From: Chamaecrista fasciculata
Lineage: Eukaryota > Streptophyta > Magnoliopsida > Fabales > Fabaceae
Assembly: GCA_003254925.1 (NCBI GenBank)
Contig: QANZ01029152.1
Location: 1-64,000, forward strand
Direction of reading: 5' to 3'
Length of the DNA stretch: 64,000 nt
Below the pieces are notes generated by a model, which saw only the letters and a program-made list of their open reading frames with translations, had not been told where the DNA came from and did not search any database. The position numbers were made by a program, and so were the translations under genes. Shown here piece by piece: positions 44,627 to 57,044 of this stretch. Position 1 is the stretch's first letter. Every line of letters begins with the position of its first letter.

Positions 44627-46143
44627 TCAGCTAAACAAAAGTCTGCAAGTCTCAGAGGCTCTGGGATACGATGCTAATCTTTTGATCATTTGAAGCTTTT
44701 CATTTTCACTAGAAGAACTAATACTGCAGATTGTTACAGTCTTCAAAGCTCTTGCATTCTCCATAATAGCTCTTGCAAGTTGCAGCTCATTATCCAGGCC
44801 TTGGCATTCCCCAAGATAAAATTTTTCAAGGCGTTCTGAAAGACATTGTGGAACAAATTTTGGTTCCATTAGCCTTCTCTCCGTACCACCATGAGATGGC
44901 TCAGTGAAGGTGGGACCAAACTGACCACAGACACAAACATTAAGAAACTAACAAAGAAAAGCTAAAGCAGGAGCAAATTTTAAGTCTACAAACCTCACGG
45001 ATGACAAGAGTCTGAAGCTTGGGGCACTTGTGGAGCCAACCCATTAGAAAACTCCTGCAATGATTAAAGTATATAAATTCTAGGTGGGTCAAATTGGGAA
45101 ATCCAAGGTTTTTCCAAATGGGACACCAATATTTAAAGCGAACCGTAGTAACCTGAAAGAAGAAAACAAAGGCATGATCAGACATTTCGTTACCAATAGA
45201 ATGAAAACAGAGTGTAAATTGGTTATATCGAAGACTTTTTGTCACTCTAAGACAAAGGTTTATGTTTCAATTATTTACAAGTTCAAAATAAAACCAGACT
45301 TTCATGTACTGAACGATCATCTTCAGTAATAAAAAAAGAAAGATTTACTCAGATGTAAAAAGCTGATTATTCCCTTTTCTCATAATATTTCGATGAATGC
45401 ACAAGAAGAATCACAATTTGTACCGAGTCTACGCTCAGAAATTGAACACGACGAAGGGCTTTCCACGGTAGCAAAATCATATAACCATCAACTTGAGCTT
45501 TAACCAGCTGTGTTAAACCTTTGACATATTCAATTGAGTAGATACCACATGAATCTACCATCACCAACTCTTCAAGAAGTTTACACCCAGATAAAAGCTT
45601 GACCGCAGATTCTTTGTTTATAAAAACAGCAGATTCCAAATGTAGTACTTTAAGTGAGGGTAAATGAACAGAAGGAAGTTTAGCTATTGACACCCTCTTC
45701 AATTTTAAAACCCTAATGGTACTGCTAACGAAAATGCTAGGTAGCAAAAGCGTAGCAATCCCAAAAGAAAACTCGAGTTCCTCGACGTGACGATTTATTG
45801 CTACATTAAGCCAAGCCTTGAGATTAGATCGCGGGACGAAAGATAGAGTACGGAGACGAAACCTTTTGATGGGTTCGAAACCACGCAAGGTGAGAACTGC
45901 GTTTACGAAGCGAACGAATCTGGAATCGCCCAAGTTATAGCTTCTATCTTGAAAGTCGAGAGTGTGGAGTGAGCGCCATAGTGGTTTCGATCTCTTGGAC
46001 AAGAAGCTTGTGGCGACGGCTTCCTTCGTTGGGAGGAAGGAAAGAATGTGAAGAATCAACGAATCTGGCAAGCTGCTAAGCCTATCAACTGATTCTGTTT
46101 CTGCTCTTTTACGTTTCTTGTGACTGATCCCTGATTCCGCCAT
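44627..46143 (-). CDS. F-box/LRR/FBD protein F
   Basis: Exons 46143-45424 (240 codons), 45152-44994 (53) and 44920-44627 (97 plus stop) join in frame, about 390 residues. N-terminal basic KKRKR (residues 9-13) may be a nuclear signal. F-box at about 20-60 (DRLSSLPDSLILHILSFLP, FLSKRSKPLW): Ser52 replaces the family's usual Trp. LRR segments: FVSSTIRVLKLKRV, VHLPSLKVLHLES, GCKLLEELVMVDS; exon 2: FPNLTHLEF, CPKLQTLVI; FBD: FVPQCLSERLEKFYLGECQG, ARAIMENARALKTVTI, MIKRLASYPRASETCRLLF. Exon 3 is identical to that of gene G, whereas the middle of exon 1 differs strongly. Probable SCF adaptor; target unknown. Confidence 0.9.
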
Positions 46144-46459
46144 AGCTTGAAGATGAAGATGAAAATTTTGGTTTTTGCGTTTCTTTTTCTGGGCAAGCAG
46201 ATTTTGACTTTGTTAATTGTACATTTATATTTATATCTATCTATTATATGTATATTGCTGGAAGAATGGCGCCATTTTTCCCGCTCAAGCCCAGCAATTG
46301 TTTTTAAAAAAATTTAACCATTTTATGGGACCCATAACATTTTTAATTGAAAACTAATATGAAATGAGAAAAGCAAATAGAAAAATTTTGTGGCGTGTCA
46401 GTGTAATTTAATTTCTTTTTATATAAAAGCACTAACTTGATCATAAAACTTTATATTAT
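46144..46459 (-). promoter_or_regulatory. 5' flank of gene F
   Basis: The first ~100 bases (AGATGAAGATGAAAATTTTG, TTGCGTTTCTTTTTCTGGG) are shared with genes G and H and are probably 5' UTR. A CGCCATTTTTCCCGC motif near 46270 looks like an E2F-like or GC-rich promoter element, a guess only. Confidence 0.35.
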
Positions 46460-46468
46460 TATCTTCAA

Positions 46469-46860
46469 GGAAAAAGTATTATTGGTACCCCTAAAGTATG
46501 TTATTATTTTTAATTATATCTCTAAAATTTTTTTTAGTCAATTGTATTTACAAAGTATGAAGTCAGTTTCATTTATACTTTCAAAGTTCTTTTTGAATCA
46601 ATTATACCAACAATCTTTTCTTTTTTGCATCAATTGTACTCTCAAGCTTTTTTTTAAGTCAATTGTACTGTCAAATTGGGTGATATTTGAGAGTGCAATG
46701 GACTCAAATACAAAATATTAGAGGTATAATTGACTAAAAATTATTTCGGGGATATAACTAAATTGACCTCATACTTTTGTGATACAATTAATTTAAAACA
46801 ACTTTAAGAGTACAACTGAAAATGATTACATACTTTGGGGATACCGATAGTACTTTTGCC
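46469..46860. mobile_element. MULE-type MITE
   Basis: Ends GGAAAAAGTATTATTGGTACCCC / GGGATACCGATAGTACTTTTGCC and a perfect 9-bp duplication TATCTTCAA (46460-46468 and 46861-46869). 392 bases, made of inverted CAATTGTA/TACAATTG-rich units, non-coding. Confidence 0.9.
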
Positions 46861-46869
46861 TATCTTCAA

Positions 46870-47735
46870 TGTCATCCCTAATATTTTTGTGGTCAAATTT
46901 GTTTTTAATATTTCACAATCTTGATCATTCAAACTCTTTAAATTTATTATGGCTTCTTCTATTTGAATGTGTTTTCATAATTTTATTCTCTATCTTTCAA
47001 AAATAAATAATAGCAACTCAATGAAAAAAATTAGAAAAACTAATAGATAATAATATTTATATTATAGTCATTGGTTATATTATTTAACCTTAGTTAATTA
47101 ATTAAATATAATTTTTTGGTAAGAACTAAATATCATTTTATCCTCTCATTTTCATTCAAACAATCATTGTAACAAAATTTTATATTTTTTTTTTCTACAA
47201 AGCTAAAAGAAACTAGAAAGAAAAGGAAACAAAGTCATTAAAAGATAAGTATGCATAAGGCAGAAAATCCAGAATTTGTTTGAGCAGATTATGTCCTAAT
47301 TGTCCTCCAAGAGTAAAGTCCACAGACTGAGGGGTTTGTCTTCGGATATCCTGCAAAAAAGGCTTCAGATAAAAAGGAGAGCAGATTGATTCAACCATAA
47401 AACATATCGTAACAAAATTTTATATAGAGTTTAGTGCATAATATGGAAAATGAAATATAATTATTTTTATATATCGTGTTAGTTTAAACTTTAGATTCAT
47501 TGAAATATTGTAGAAGAAAAAAAGAGGAAAACGAAAAATGTCAATCATGAATCATATAATGCTGGTGCATACTGCAAAAGTTTTAAATAATTTTTTGTAT
47601 TTTTTAAATTAAATATGTATTTATAATTGTATCATCAATAAATAGTTTAAGAACAAATTAACAATTCGATACTTCAAACATTACGAGTTGACAATATGAA
47701 GGTGTAACATGAGGAAAATCCCCTATAAGAGAAAA
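46870..47735. other. AT-rich spacer, no gene
   Basis: No element borders or coding signal seen. A repeated ATCGTAACAAAATTTTATAT (47167 and 47405 regions) suggests a small internal duplication of about 240 bases. Confidence 0.4.
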
Positions 47736-47836
47736 TTTACTATTTGGTCTCTCTTTTTTTACTAAGTTAACAATTTAGTCTCTTATTTATTTTACATACA
47801 TATTTGCGTACCCGTTAGGACACACAAAGCCCCTAG
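47736..47836 (+). mobile_element. Decayed Helitron 3' end
   Basis: Matches the last ~100 bases of the mini-Helitron at 13863-14042 (AGAAAATTTACTATTTGGTC, TTTACATACATATTTGCGT) and ends AGCCCCTAG, but the terminal hairpin is degraded (GCGTACCCGTTAGGACACAC). The left part is not found. Confidence 0.6.
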
Positions 47837-47888
47837 GAACTAATATGTTAGTGAGAAAGCCAAAAATTCAAGGGGTTGATTAACAGTA

Positions 47889-48629
47889 AGCCAAAGTCTT
47901 ATTTTGGTCCCTCATATTTGTTTAAAATTTCGTTTTGGTCCCTTAAGTTTTTTCCGTTCTGTTTTGATCCGTCTTGTTTGCTCAAAGTTCTATTTTGGTC
48001 CCTCAAGTTTTTTCGTTCTGTTTTGGTCACTCAAGTTTCTCAAAAGTTCCACCGTTAGTCCCTGACTCTTTTCCATCCACTTTTTCTGTTAAAAAAAAGA
48101 AAAAAAACTAACTTTTATCTCTCAACAATTTTTCTCTTTTACAAAAGGGAAGGACCTTAATGCAAAAGAGAAAAATTGTTGGGAGATGAAAGTTAGTGTC
48201 TTTCCTTTTTTTTCGTTCTGTTTTGGTCACTCAAGTTTCTCAAAAGTTCCACCGTTAATTCCTGACTCTTTTCCATCCCCTTTTTCTGTAAAAAAAAAAG
48301 AAAAAAAAAACTAACTTTTATCTCTCAACAATTTTGCTCTTTTGCAAAAGGGAAGAACCTTAATGCAAAAAAACAAAATTGTTGGGAGATGAAACTTAGT
48401 GTCTTTCCTTTTTTTTTTTTAACAAAAAAAGTGGTTGGAAAAAGTCAGGGACTAAAGTGGAACGTTTTAGAAACTTGAGGGAAAAAACAGAAGTTTGAGC
48501 AAACATGAAGGACTAAAACGGAACGAGAAAAAATTGAGGGACCAAAACGGAACCTTGAGAAAACATGAGGAACCAAAACGAAACCTTGAGAAAACATGAG
48601 AGACCAAAATAACACTTTAACCTTCACTA
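47889..48629. mobile_element. Fold-back MULE with internal palindromes
   Basis: Inverted ends AGCCAAAGTCTTATTTTGGT / ACCAAAATAACACTTTAACC, related to the Pack-MULE arms. Flanking nonamers TTAACAGTA and TTCACTATA match at 6 of 9, so the target duplication is decayed. The centre contains two successive copies of a hairpin unit (TTTATCTCTCAACAATTTT... and its complement). No captured gene. Confidence 0.65.
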
Positions 48630-49429
48630 TATTGAGGTGTATATTCACTAGTGATATTGATGTACTTTAATGAATAACCTTACTTTATCAACAAGGGATT
48701 AATTGAATTGGTAAGCATCTTAGTATTGCTTAACAACCTCTTAGTTTCAAGATTTTATAAATGTAGCTAGTTTTGAGAAACTTTCCTACTATAGCATAGT
48801 GCTCAAAGCGAGTCAAATTCGAATGAGTAAGGGTGAATTCTCAGAAATTGAACAGGCAACCAATAAATAAAAAAATAAATTATGATAAATTATGCATTGG
48901 TACCTTCTAATTTTTACATATTCCACTTTGATATCTTAATGATAGCATATCACGTGTTCATTTACCGTTAATACCATGGCTATCAAGATCAATACATCCT
49001 ACTATCTTGCAAACAAGTTTCTTGTTCGATCTCATGCAGAATCGATTTTAGATGGGACAGTAGTGGAATTGAGATCTTACTAGTAAGATCCTAAGATTCC
49101 ACCTATCCTACCTTTTTTTTTTGAAGTTCAGAGAGAAAAATGTTTTGTTTTATATGTTATTAAGTTTTTTTTTCTTATGTATTGGAGCAAAATGCAGCGT
49201 TCCACTTCCATCATACAAAATTCTCAATTCTAAAATTTTTCAGATTTGAACCGTGAAGGCTGAAGCATTGTTCCACTTCCATCCACATGTTGTATTGATG
49301 TACGCTAGTGTTTTTAATTTTTTTAATAAATTCTGTTTTCGGCCAAAAAAAGAAGAAATTAGGCAAATTATTGAATTTCACTATTTGAGGCATTAAAGTA
49401 TTATAATTTGAAGCAAAGAGAATAAATTA
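48630..49429. other. Spacer, no gene
   Basis: AT-rich; nothing recognised apart from a short repeated CCACTTCCATC.CA motif near 49200 and 49272. Confidence 0.4.
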
Positions 49430-50487
49430 ATGAGAAAACTAACAACTCGGTCCCTAAATTTTGGACACGCTGGCAGATAGGTCCCTGGATTTTTGAAATT
49501 GTACAAGCCGGTCCTTGAATTTTGCAAACGTCATAGTAATAAGTCCCTCCGTCAAATGGTGGTTACAAAAAAAGCTAATATGGACATAACGGACTCTAAT
49601 GTGTCTCATTATGTGCTGACGTGGCCGTTAACTGCCACTTCAGCACCCGTTATCCTAAAATAAAACTGCCACGTCAGAAAAAAGCCACATCAGCATATAC
49701 AATAAAAAAAAACTGAGTTGAGCAAATAGGTCCCAGGCCCATTCTTATCTCATTATTCTGAAATTCCCCCTCTTTTTTATCATCTTCATTCATTTCAGTC
49801 TCAAATCCTCAAAATAAAATTATAAAGTATCTAAAAACTCTTCCAGACATTCCAATTTAGTCCTTAAAAATATTAAAAACCCTAAAACCCTAAACCCTAA
49901 AAAAATCTGATTTGAGCAATTAGGTCCCTAACTCATTCTTATCCCATTATTCTCAATTCCCCCTCTTTTTCCTCATCTTCATTCATTTTAGTCCCAAATC
50001 CTCAAAATAAAATTGTAAAGTGTCCCAAAACTCTTTCAAACATTCCAATTTAGTCCTTAATTCAAAAATATTCAAGGACTAAATTGATATGCAAGGACTA
50101 AATTGAAATAGAAAATATTAAAAACCCTAAACTTCAATTTAGTCCCCTGGCATTTATTTTATTAAAACAGAAACTCCTAATCCCTAAAACTCTAAAACCC
50201 TAAAACCTAAACCCTAAACCCCTAAAACTTTTTTTTTGGTAATTAAACTTTTTTTTTAATCCTCATCTTTATTTTCCCAGATTATTTTTTTTTAATTTTC
50301 ATGTTCATCTTCCATTCATCTTCATCTTCATCTTCCATTCAACTCATCTTCCCACAAAACACTGAAATCAACGATTTGAAGCGAAATTATCATCATCATC
50401 TTCCTCTTTTGTGCAGAAAATTGAAGCAAAATTGCAGAAAATTGAAGCGAAATCATCCAAATCTCTCATCATTTCTTCATCGTCATT
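49430..50487. mobile_element. Single arm of a MULE-like inverted-repeat element
   Basis: Left end GAGAAAACTAACAACTCGGTCCC, then TAGGTCCCTGG and TTTAGTCCTTAAAAATATTAAAAACCC units with short (CCCTAAA) runs. The same units in reverse form the right arm of the element at 31011-32615, and are related to those at 62107-64000. The matching second arm is absent here, where the sequence passes into an LTR-like stretch. Confidence 0.55.
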
Positions 50488-50749
50488 GAAGCATATCTTA
50501 TAGTTAAGATTTGGGATATCTTATGTAATCTTTTAAGGTGACTTGTATTCAGTTAGTTGCTAATTATTTGGGATAAGCATATCTTAGTGGTTAAGGATTT
50601 AAGTAATTGGGCCTAGGTTCAGTAATCCTTATAGGACTAGAATTTGAGATACTTATAAATAGTTAATATGTGATAAAAGAATAAACAGTTAAGCAGTAGC
50701 AGTGCTTGATCATGAAGATCTTTATTATCTTTCCATTAATTGAACCAAT
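50488..50749 (+). mobile_element. Possible Copia LTR fragment
   Basis: ATATCTTATAGTTAAGATTTGGG, a TATA-like ACTTATAAATAG (about 50652) and a downstream U5-like stretch are in the style of a plant Copia LTR. No borders or coding parts. A broken fossil if correct. Confidence 0.3.
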
Positions 50750-50752
50750 TAA

Positions 50753-52076
50753 GGGTCTGTTTGGGAGCCAGTTAATTTTAATCCAATCTCATCCAAATGG
50801 ATGGGATGAGATTATTTTTTAATTGGATGAGATGAGATGATGTATTGGTGTTTGGGTGATTTTAGTGATAATGATGTTAAATAGGGTGTGAAATTAGGGA
50901 AAACATTTAGGACCAAATTAACCCTTTATTTTTTAATCCAATGATTCAAGTCTGTACATACACGTGGGTCATTTTGTATTTTGTCCCTAAAAAAATATTA
51001 CCGTTATTATTTAGGAAATAATTTTAACTAATCTCATAGTTTGATAAACAAAACAGAACGAGGAATAGTTTTAACTCTTTTTAATTTTTTCAAAAAACTT
51101 CGTCAGATATATTTAAAAAAAAAAGAGGGATTGAATTGACGTTTAGACTAAAAAATATAACAAATATTTTGATAACCGAAATGAACTTATCTCATAGTTT
51201 GAAGACTAGACTGCTAACAAATGTGAATATAAAACTTTTCCATTTTTTTCACTTTTTTTAAATATGTTATAACGGGTTTAGAAGAAGATTGTATCTTAAN
51301 NNNNNNNNNNNNNNNNNNNNNNNNNNNNNNNNNNNNNNNNNNNNNNNNNNNNNNNNNNNNNNNNNNNNNNNNNNNNNNNNNNNNNNNNNNNNNNNNNNNN
51401 NNNNNNNNNNNNNNNNNNNNNNNNNNNNNNNNNNNNNNNNNNNNNNNNNNNNNNNNNNNNNNNNNNNNNNNNNNNNNNNNNNNNNNNNNNNNNNNNNNNN
51501 NNNNNNNNNNAATATTTTAGGGATTAAATTGTATATTCTACTCAAAACAAATAAAGGAATATTGCAACTAAAAAAATAATAATATTGTAAAATTTTGTTT
51601 AATTAAATCAATATAAATATATATATATATATATATAAGAGTGTGGGTGTGGGTGTGTGAAAGAGAGAGAGAGGTGTATGTATGTGTGAGAGAGAGAGAG
51701 AGAGCAGAGAAAAAGTGTGTGTGTGAGAGAGAGAGGTGTGTGTGAGTAGAAAAGAGAAAAAAAAAATGATGAGAAATGATAGATACATAGAGAAAATTAT
51801 AAGTGTAATAAATGAGGGTATGTAAAATTACTATTTTGTCAAATTCTTTTTTTTTATATTTGTATTAAAGTATAGGTAATTATAGGTGTATAAGTAGGGA
51901 TAGATTAGTAATTGTAAGAGAAAATGAGATGATGTTGTGAATGAGATGATGATGTGGATGAGATGAGATGAGATGAAGGTTCCAAAAAACACAAGTCATT
52001 ACTGTTCATCAAATCCTAAGATGAGATGATGATTGAATGAGATGAGATCAGGATGATCCCTCTCCCAAACAGGCCC
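50753..52076. mobile_element. Harbinger/Tourist-like element
   Basis: Ends GGGTCTGTTTGGGAGCCAG / ATCCCTCTCCCAAACAGGCCC and TAA duplications at 50750-50752 and 52077-52079, a textbook PIF/Harbinger signature. Subterminal GGATGAGATGAGATGA repeats on both sides. 1324 bases including a 211-base gap. No transposase readable. (GTGTGA/GAGA)n stretch at about 51640-51750. Confidence 0.88.
51300..51510. other. Assembly gap
   Basis: 211 unresolved bases inside the Harbinger-like element. Confidence 1.
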
Positions 52077-52089
52077 TAAACTAACATGA

Positions 52090-52460
52090 ATAAAGATAAA
52101 TCTTGTCTTTACCAATTAATTGTGATACCCTGTTCCAATTGAATGGGTTGTTCTGACAAGTTCACATTTGAAAGGAAAAATAAGAAACAACAACACAACA
52201 AAATGGGATTTATGACTTGGATCAGCCATATGACAATGTGCATTAAGAGTTTCACTCTATCCAGGGCTATATACATTTTCCAGTTTGGATAGTATAGGAA
52301 GCATGAATGAGTATGTAATCCATGTTCTAAGCTATAGTTCCATGACAATTTGTGTAGAGTCACCAAGTGACCCCATAAGGCTCTTCAAAAGAACATTGTC
52401 TTAATCTATTACTTTTTCAAATTTTTAAATAAGAGGAAGATATCTTATGAAGTTAACCGA
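52090..52460. repeat. Duplicated block, copy 1
   Basis: Matches 58720-59060 over about 340 bases (landmarks GGATCAGCC.TATGACAATG, AACAAGGATTACATACTCA on the minus strand). Lies downstream of gene G as the other copy lies downstream of gene H. The minus strand might preserve an exon (TQIVMEL, RTWITYS) but the frame is broken in the second copy, and I do not recognise it. Confidence 0.6.
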
Positions 52461-52584
52461 GAAAGAGAGCAAAGTCTTACAACACAAGTTGACTGACTAA
52501 TAGAGTCTCATAACAATCAATAGTCGATCCAAAATCAAATGAATAACCAACATCTCAACACCAACCCATTCTTCTCCTAGCTTG

Positions 52585-54813
52585 AAACATTGGAAATGAG
52601 ACATGGTGACGGTTATATATTTTTGCAATCTACCGTGAGTTTAACAAGTTGAGAAGGATGAGTCATCAATTGAAGAAAATAGTGACAAATCATTGAAATT
52701 AAATTTTGCCTTTATTTTAAATATCCCAAAAGTTCATTTATTAATGAAAATGATCCAAAACCTTTTATTTATTCAAAAAAAAAAATCAAACAAAATACGA
52801 TATTCACACTTAGGTAATAATTAATTATTCTCTACAAAAAGTTTCACGTAATTCGACCTAAATTGTGTAACATACTAACATTCTTAATTTCATTAAAGAC
52901 AAGTCTTATATTACAATATAAAACTTCAAGTTACATGGCCCGGAATAAAACAAACTGACAAAATAACCATTCCTTTGCATTCAGCTAGGACAAAAATAAA
53001 GGGCTAAACTTATATTACAAGAGGCTTTGCCTTCAAAAATAGCCATGTAGGAGAAGGACCTTCGAGGAGTGGAGTATCTCCACCACCCCCATGTGTCCAC
53101 TGTGCCCACTAACTTTATCCTGCACAATAGAAATTGGATTGTTTTGTAGGGTGAGAATAATATTCTAAGTTAAAATCGTTCAACTTTAATCACAGTCCTC
53201 AATAAAACTAGACTTCAAACAGTGTTTATCTCAAGTAACTGGAACAAGGAAAAGCAGCATATACAAATGAGATATAAAGCATTTAAATTTATAATAACAT
53301 TTGTAAACATATTTAAATATTAAAAGTGTCTAAATATAAAATTCATGTTATTCCATATGATACTCAAAGTATATCTGGCCAAAAAATTCCACAAGTGTCA
53401 TGCTCATAAAACCCAATGGTCCTCATGACTTAAAACTTTCCAGAGCTCCTTCGGCTTGTACGCAAACCAGTAGCTTGCCACCCAAGGAATTCACTTTAGG
53501 CCGTCCATGAAATCCAACATAAACATTAACCAAAATACTCATCGCGATTAATAGGGCCCTCGCTTAGTGACTCATAACAAATCACGATACAAAAACATCT
53601 CACAATACTTTTGTTTATCACATAACTTTCCAATCCTCCCAATTTCTATTTCCACTTCTCTTTGATAAACATTTTCCATATTTCATAAACAACTCAAATT
53701 CAAATCATTTGAACACATTAAAGCTTCATTCTTTCAGGAAATATGCTTTTAGACCAAAATATTCCCAAGCTTCCTCCTCTAGGTTCTTCCGTGGGTCTCC
53801 TCTCTTCTCCTCTTCCATTTTTTTTCTTCTGTCTTCTCTTCCTCTCTAACTCTTATAATTGAGTTTTAAAACACTTTGGGGGAAAATTATATTTCTTCCC
53901 CCCAAACTTTCTAATTCCCCACTGAATACTCTCTTCCAATACATTTTAATTCACAATTAAGTCCGTCCATGTTTAATAATTACTTCTAAGCCTCTTCCAT
54001 ACTCTCACTTCAATTTACCTATAATTACAACAACTTTTAAGTTTTTCAGTTTACTCCCTCCTTCTAATAACTCTAATTATTTACATATTTACAATATAAT
54101 TATCCCACTTCCATATATTGAGCTTCAATACTTCGGTCAATCCTGATATTAAAATTCCCATTCATTGAGAAATAATAACTCTTTAAATGTAATCCTTGTC
54201 TTTATTATTATTCAAAGTTGGTAAGATTCTAATTGTTGTGCTGGAAGTTGTTATACTTCTATTATCTTTGACTTGGGATCCCTGTATAAAGTTCTCTCAC
54301 TTATTGTAAGAATATCTTGATTTTGGTCTCACCTCCCATCCTCTTCTCTTCTCCCTCTTTCCCTTTACCTTTCTTATTTCTATCCTCCCTTCGCATCATT
54401 CTTCGGCCCTATCACTGGTCCTACATCACCTTTAAACTAAAATAGTAAATGCTTAATTAATTTAATGTAAGTGATGCAGAAAAATCATTTCTAGCTCTAA
54501 AACTTAATTAGGACTTAGTTCCTGAAGTGTTTTGTTATATTATAAACTTTATAAATCAGTTTTCGAAGTATGCCTTAGACTAAAAAGGGTAAATATAGTT
54601 TCCGTAAAACATGTATATGCATGTAACTACAAATACAAAAATTAATCAGTTAAAAAGCACCCAACACCAGCAAGAAGCCATTGATTACAACTAAGGACTA
54701 CTAATACCATATTCAAAACTATCAAATCCAGCAGTTGTAATTTAAGTGACAATATGAAAGCACACATTCATGATTCACTTGTAGCTTCTTGATTATAAAA
54801 CCTATATACCTTA
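52585..54813. repeat. 3' flank of gene G: mosaic of two duplicated blocks around a unique insert
   Basis: 52585-53270 matches the 3' flank of gene F (43840-44560). 54190-54790 matches the 3' flanks of E and H. Between them, 53271-54185 has no counterpart in the other copies; it has repeat-like composition (CGCAAACCAGTAGCTTGCC, GGCCGTCCATGAAATCC) and could be an LTR-type fragment, but I found no borders. Confidence 0.6.
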
Positions 54814-56297
54814 TCAGCTAAACAAAAGTCTGCAAGTCTCAGAGGCTCTGGGATACGATGCTAATCTTTTGATCATTTGAAGCTTTTCATTTTCACTAGA
54901 AGAACTAATACTGCAGATTGTTACAGTCTTCAAAGCTCTTGCATTCTCCATAATAGCTCTTGCAAGTTGCAGCTCATTATCCAGGCCTTGGCATTCCCCA
55001 AGATAAAATTTTTCAAGGCGTTCTGAAAGACATTGTGGAACAAATTTTGGTTCCATTAGCCTTCTCTCCGTACCACCATGAGATGGCTCAGTGAAGGTGG
55101 GACCAAACTGACCACAGACACAAACATTAAGAAACTAACAAAGAAAAGCTAAAGCAGGAGCAAATTTAGTCTACAAACCTCACGAATGACAAGAGTCTGA
55201 AGCTTGGGGCACTTGTGGAGCCAACCCATTAGAAAACCCCTGCAATGATTAAAGTATATAAATTCTAGGTGGGTCAAATTGGGAAATCCAAGGTTTCTCC
55301 AAATGGGACAGCAATTTCTAAAGGGAACCGTAGTAACCTGAAAGAAGAAAACAAAGGCATGGTCAGACATTTCGTTACCAATAGAATGAAAACAGAGTGT
55401 TAATTGGTTATATCAAAGACTTTTTGTCACTCCAAGACAAAGGTTTATGTTTCAATCATTTACAAGTTCAAAATAAAACCAGACCTTTCATGTAATAAAA
55501 AAAGATTTACTCAAATGTAAAAAGCAGATTATTCCCTTTTCTCATAATATTTCGATGGAATGCACAAGAAGAATCACAATTTGTACCGAGTCTACGCTAA
55601 GAAATTGAACACGATGAAGGGCTTTCCACGGTAGCAAAATCATAGGACCATCGACTTGAGCTTTAACCAGCTGTTTTAAACCTTTGACATATTCAATTGA
55701 GTAGATACCACATGAATCTATCATCACCAACTCTTCAAGAAGTTTACACCCAGAAAAAAGCTTGACGGCAGATTCTTTATTTCTAAAAAAAGCAGATACC
55801 AAATGTAGTACTTTAAGTGAGGGTAAATGAACAGAAGGAAGAGTAGGGATTACCACCCTCTTCAACTTCAAAACCCTAATGGTACTGCTAACGAAAATGC
55901 TAGCTGGCAAACGCGCAGAATTCGCGAAACGAAACTCGAGTTCCTCAACGTCACGAGCTATTGCTGCATTAACCCAAGCCTTGATATTAGGTCGCAATTT
56001 AGTACGGAGACGAAACCTTTTAATGGGTTCGAAACCTCGCAAGCTGAGAACTGCGTCTACAAACCGAGCGAATCTGGAATCGCCCAAGTTATAGCTTCTA
56101 TCTTGAAAGTCGAGAGTGTGGAGTGAGCGCCATAGTGGTTTTGATCTCTTGGACAAGAAGCTTGTGGCGACGGCTTCCTTCGTTGGGAGGAAGGAAAGAA
56201 TGTGAAGAATCAACGAATCTGGCAAGCTGCTAAGCCTATCAACTGATTCTGTTTCTGCTCTTTTACGTTTCTTGTGACTGATCCCTGGTTCCGCCAT
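54814..56297 (-). CDS. F-box/LRR/FBD protein G
   Basis: Exons 56297-55587 (237 codons), 55337-55179 (53) and 55107-54814 (97 plus stop) join in frame, about 387 residues. Start chosen at MAEPGISHKKRKR because it aligns with F and H; the frame is open 25 codons further upstream (to 56372), which is probably 5' UTR. F-box DRLSSLPDSLILHILSFLP with Ser in the SKRSKPLW position; LRR segments FVSSTIRVLKLKRV, VHLPSLKVLHLVS, GCKLLEELVMIDS; exon 2 FPNLTHLEF, CPKLQTLVI; FBD identical to F. Two to three codons shorter than F in the variable part of exon 1. Intact. Confidence 0.9.
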
Positions 56298-57044
56298 AGC
56301 TTGAAGATGAAGATGAAAATTTTGATTTTGCGTTTCTTTTTCTGGGTAAACAGGTTTTGTTACTTGAATCATCTATATACTTACTTTTGGGCAGAAAGAG
56401 CGGTACAATTCCCGCCTTTGATCTCTTTTTTTTTTATTGTTAATTCATTTGATGATGTCTCTTTATTTTTGTTAAAATTACTATTTTGTTCCTTAAATTT
56501 TATATTAATTTTCAGTTTCATCCTTTAAATTTTCTTTTCTATCAATTTTTAATTTCATCCCCAAACTTTTGTTTCTATCAATTAAATCCTTAATATTCTC
56601 ATTTTGGTCAATTTTTTCTTTGACTAACTTTTTTTAATAAGTTAACCACAAAATTTATCTTATTTTTCAACTTAAGTTAGTATTTTGAGTTTTTTTTTCT
56701 ATTAAGTTTACATTATATATCATTAGCCACGTAAAATATGTCATTAAAATTTGAATAAATTAAGAACAAATGATAAAATTGACCAAAATATATAAAATAT
56801 TAAAGATAAAATTAACAACAACAAAAATATTATAAACAAAATTGAAAATTGATGTAAATATTAGTGACAAAAATATGCTTTCATCTTTTTTTTTTCAATA
56901 AAATTTATACATTTGATGATATTTTTTTTTTTGGGTTAAAATCACTCTTTTGATCCTCAAATTTTACATTAACTTTCAATTCATCTTTAAAATATTCTTG
57001 CCATCACTTTTCAATTTCATCCCCAAATTTTTCTTGCTATCAGT
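56298..57044. other. 5' flank of gene G and AT-rich repeat
   Basis: The first ~90 bases are the shared 5' leader. After that, units like ATTTTGATCCTCAAATTTTA alternate with complements, suggesting an old fold-back repeat from about 56470 to 57720 in which the hAT MITE is inserted. Confidence 0.4.
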
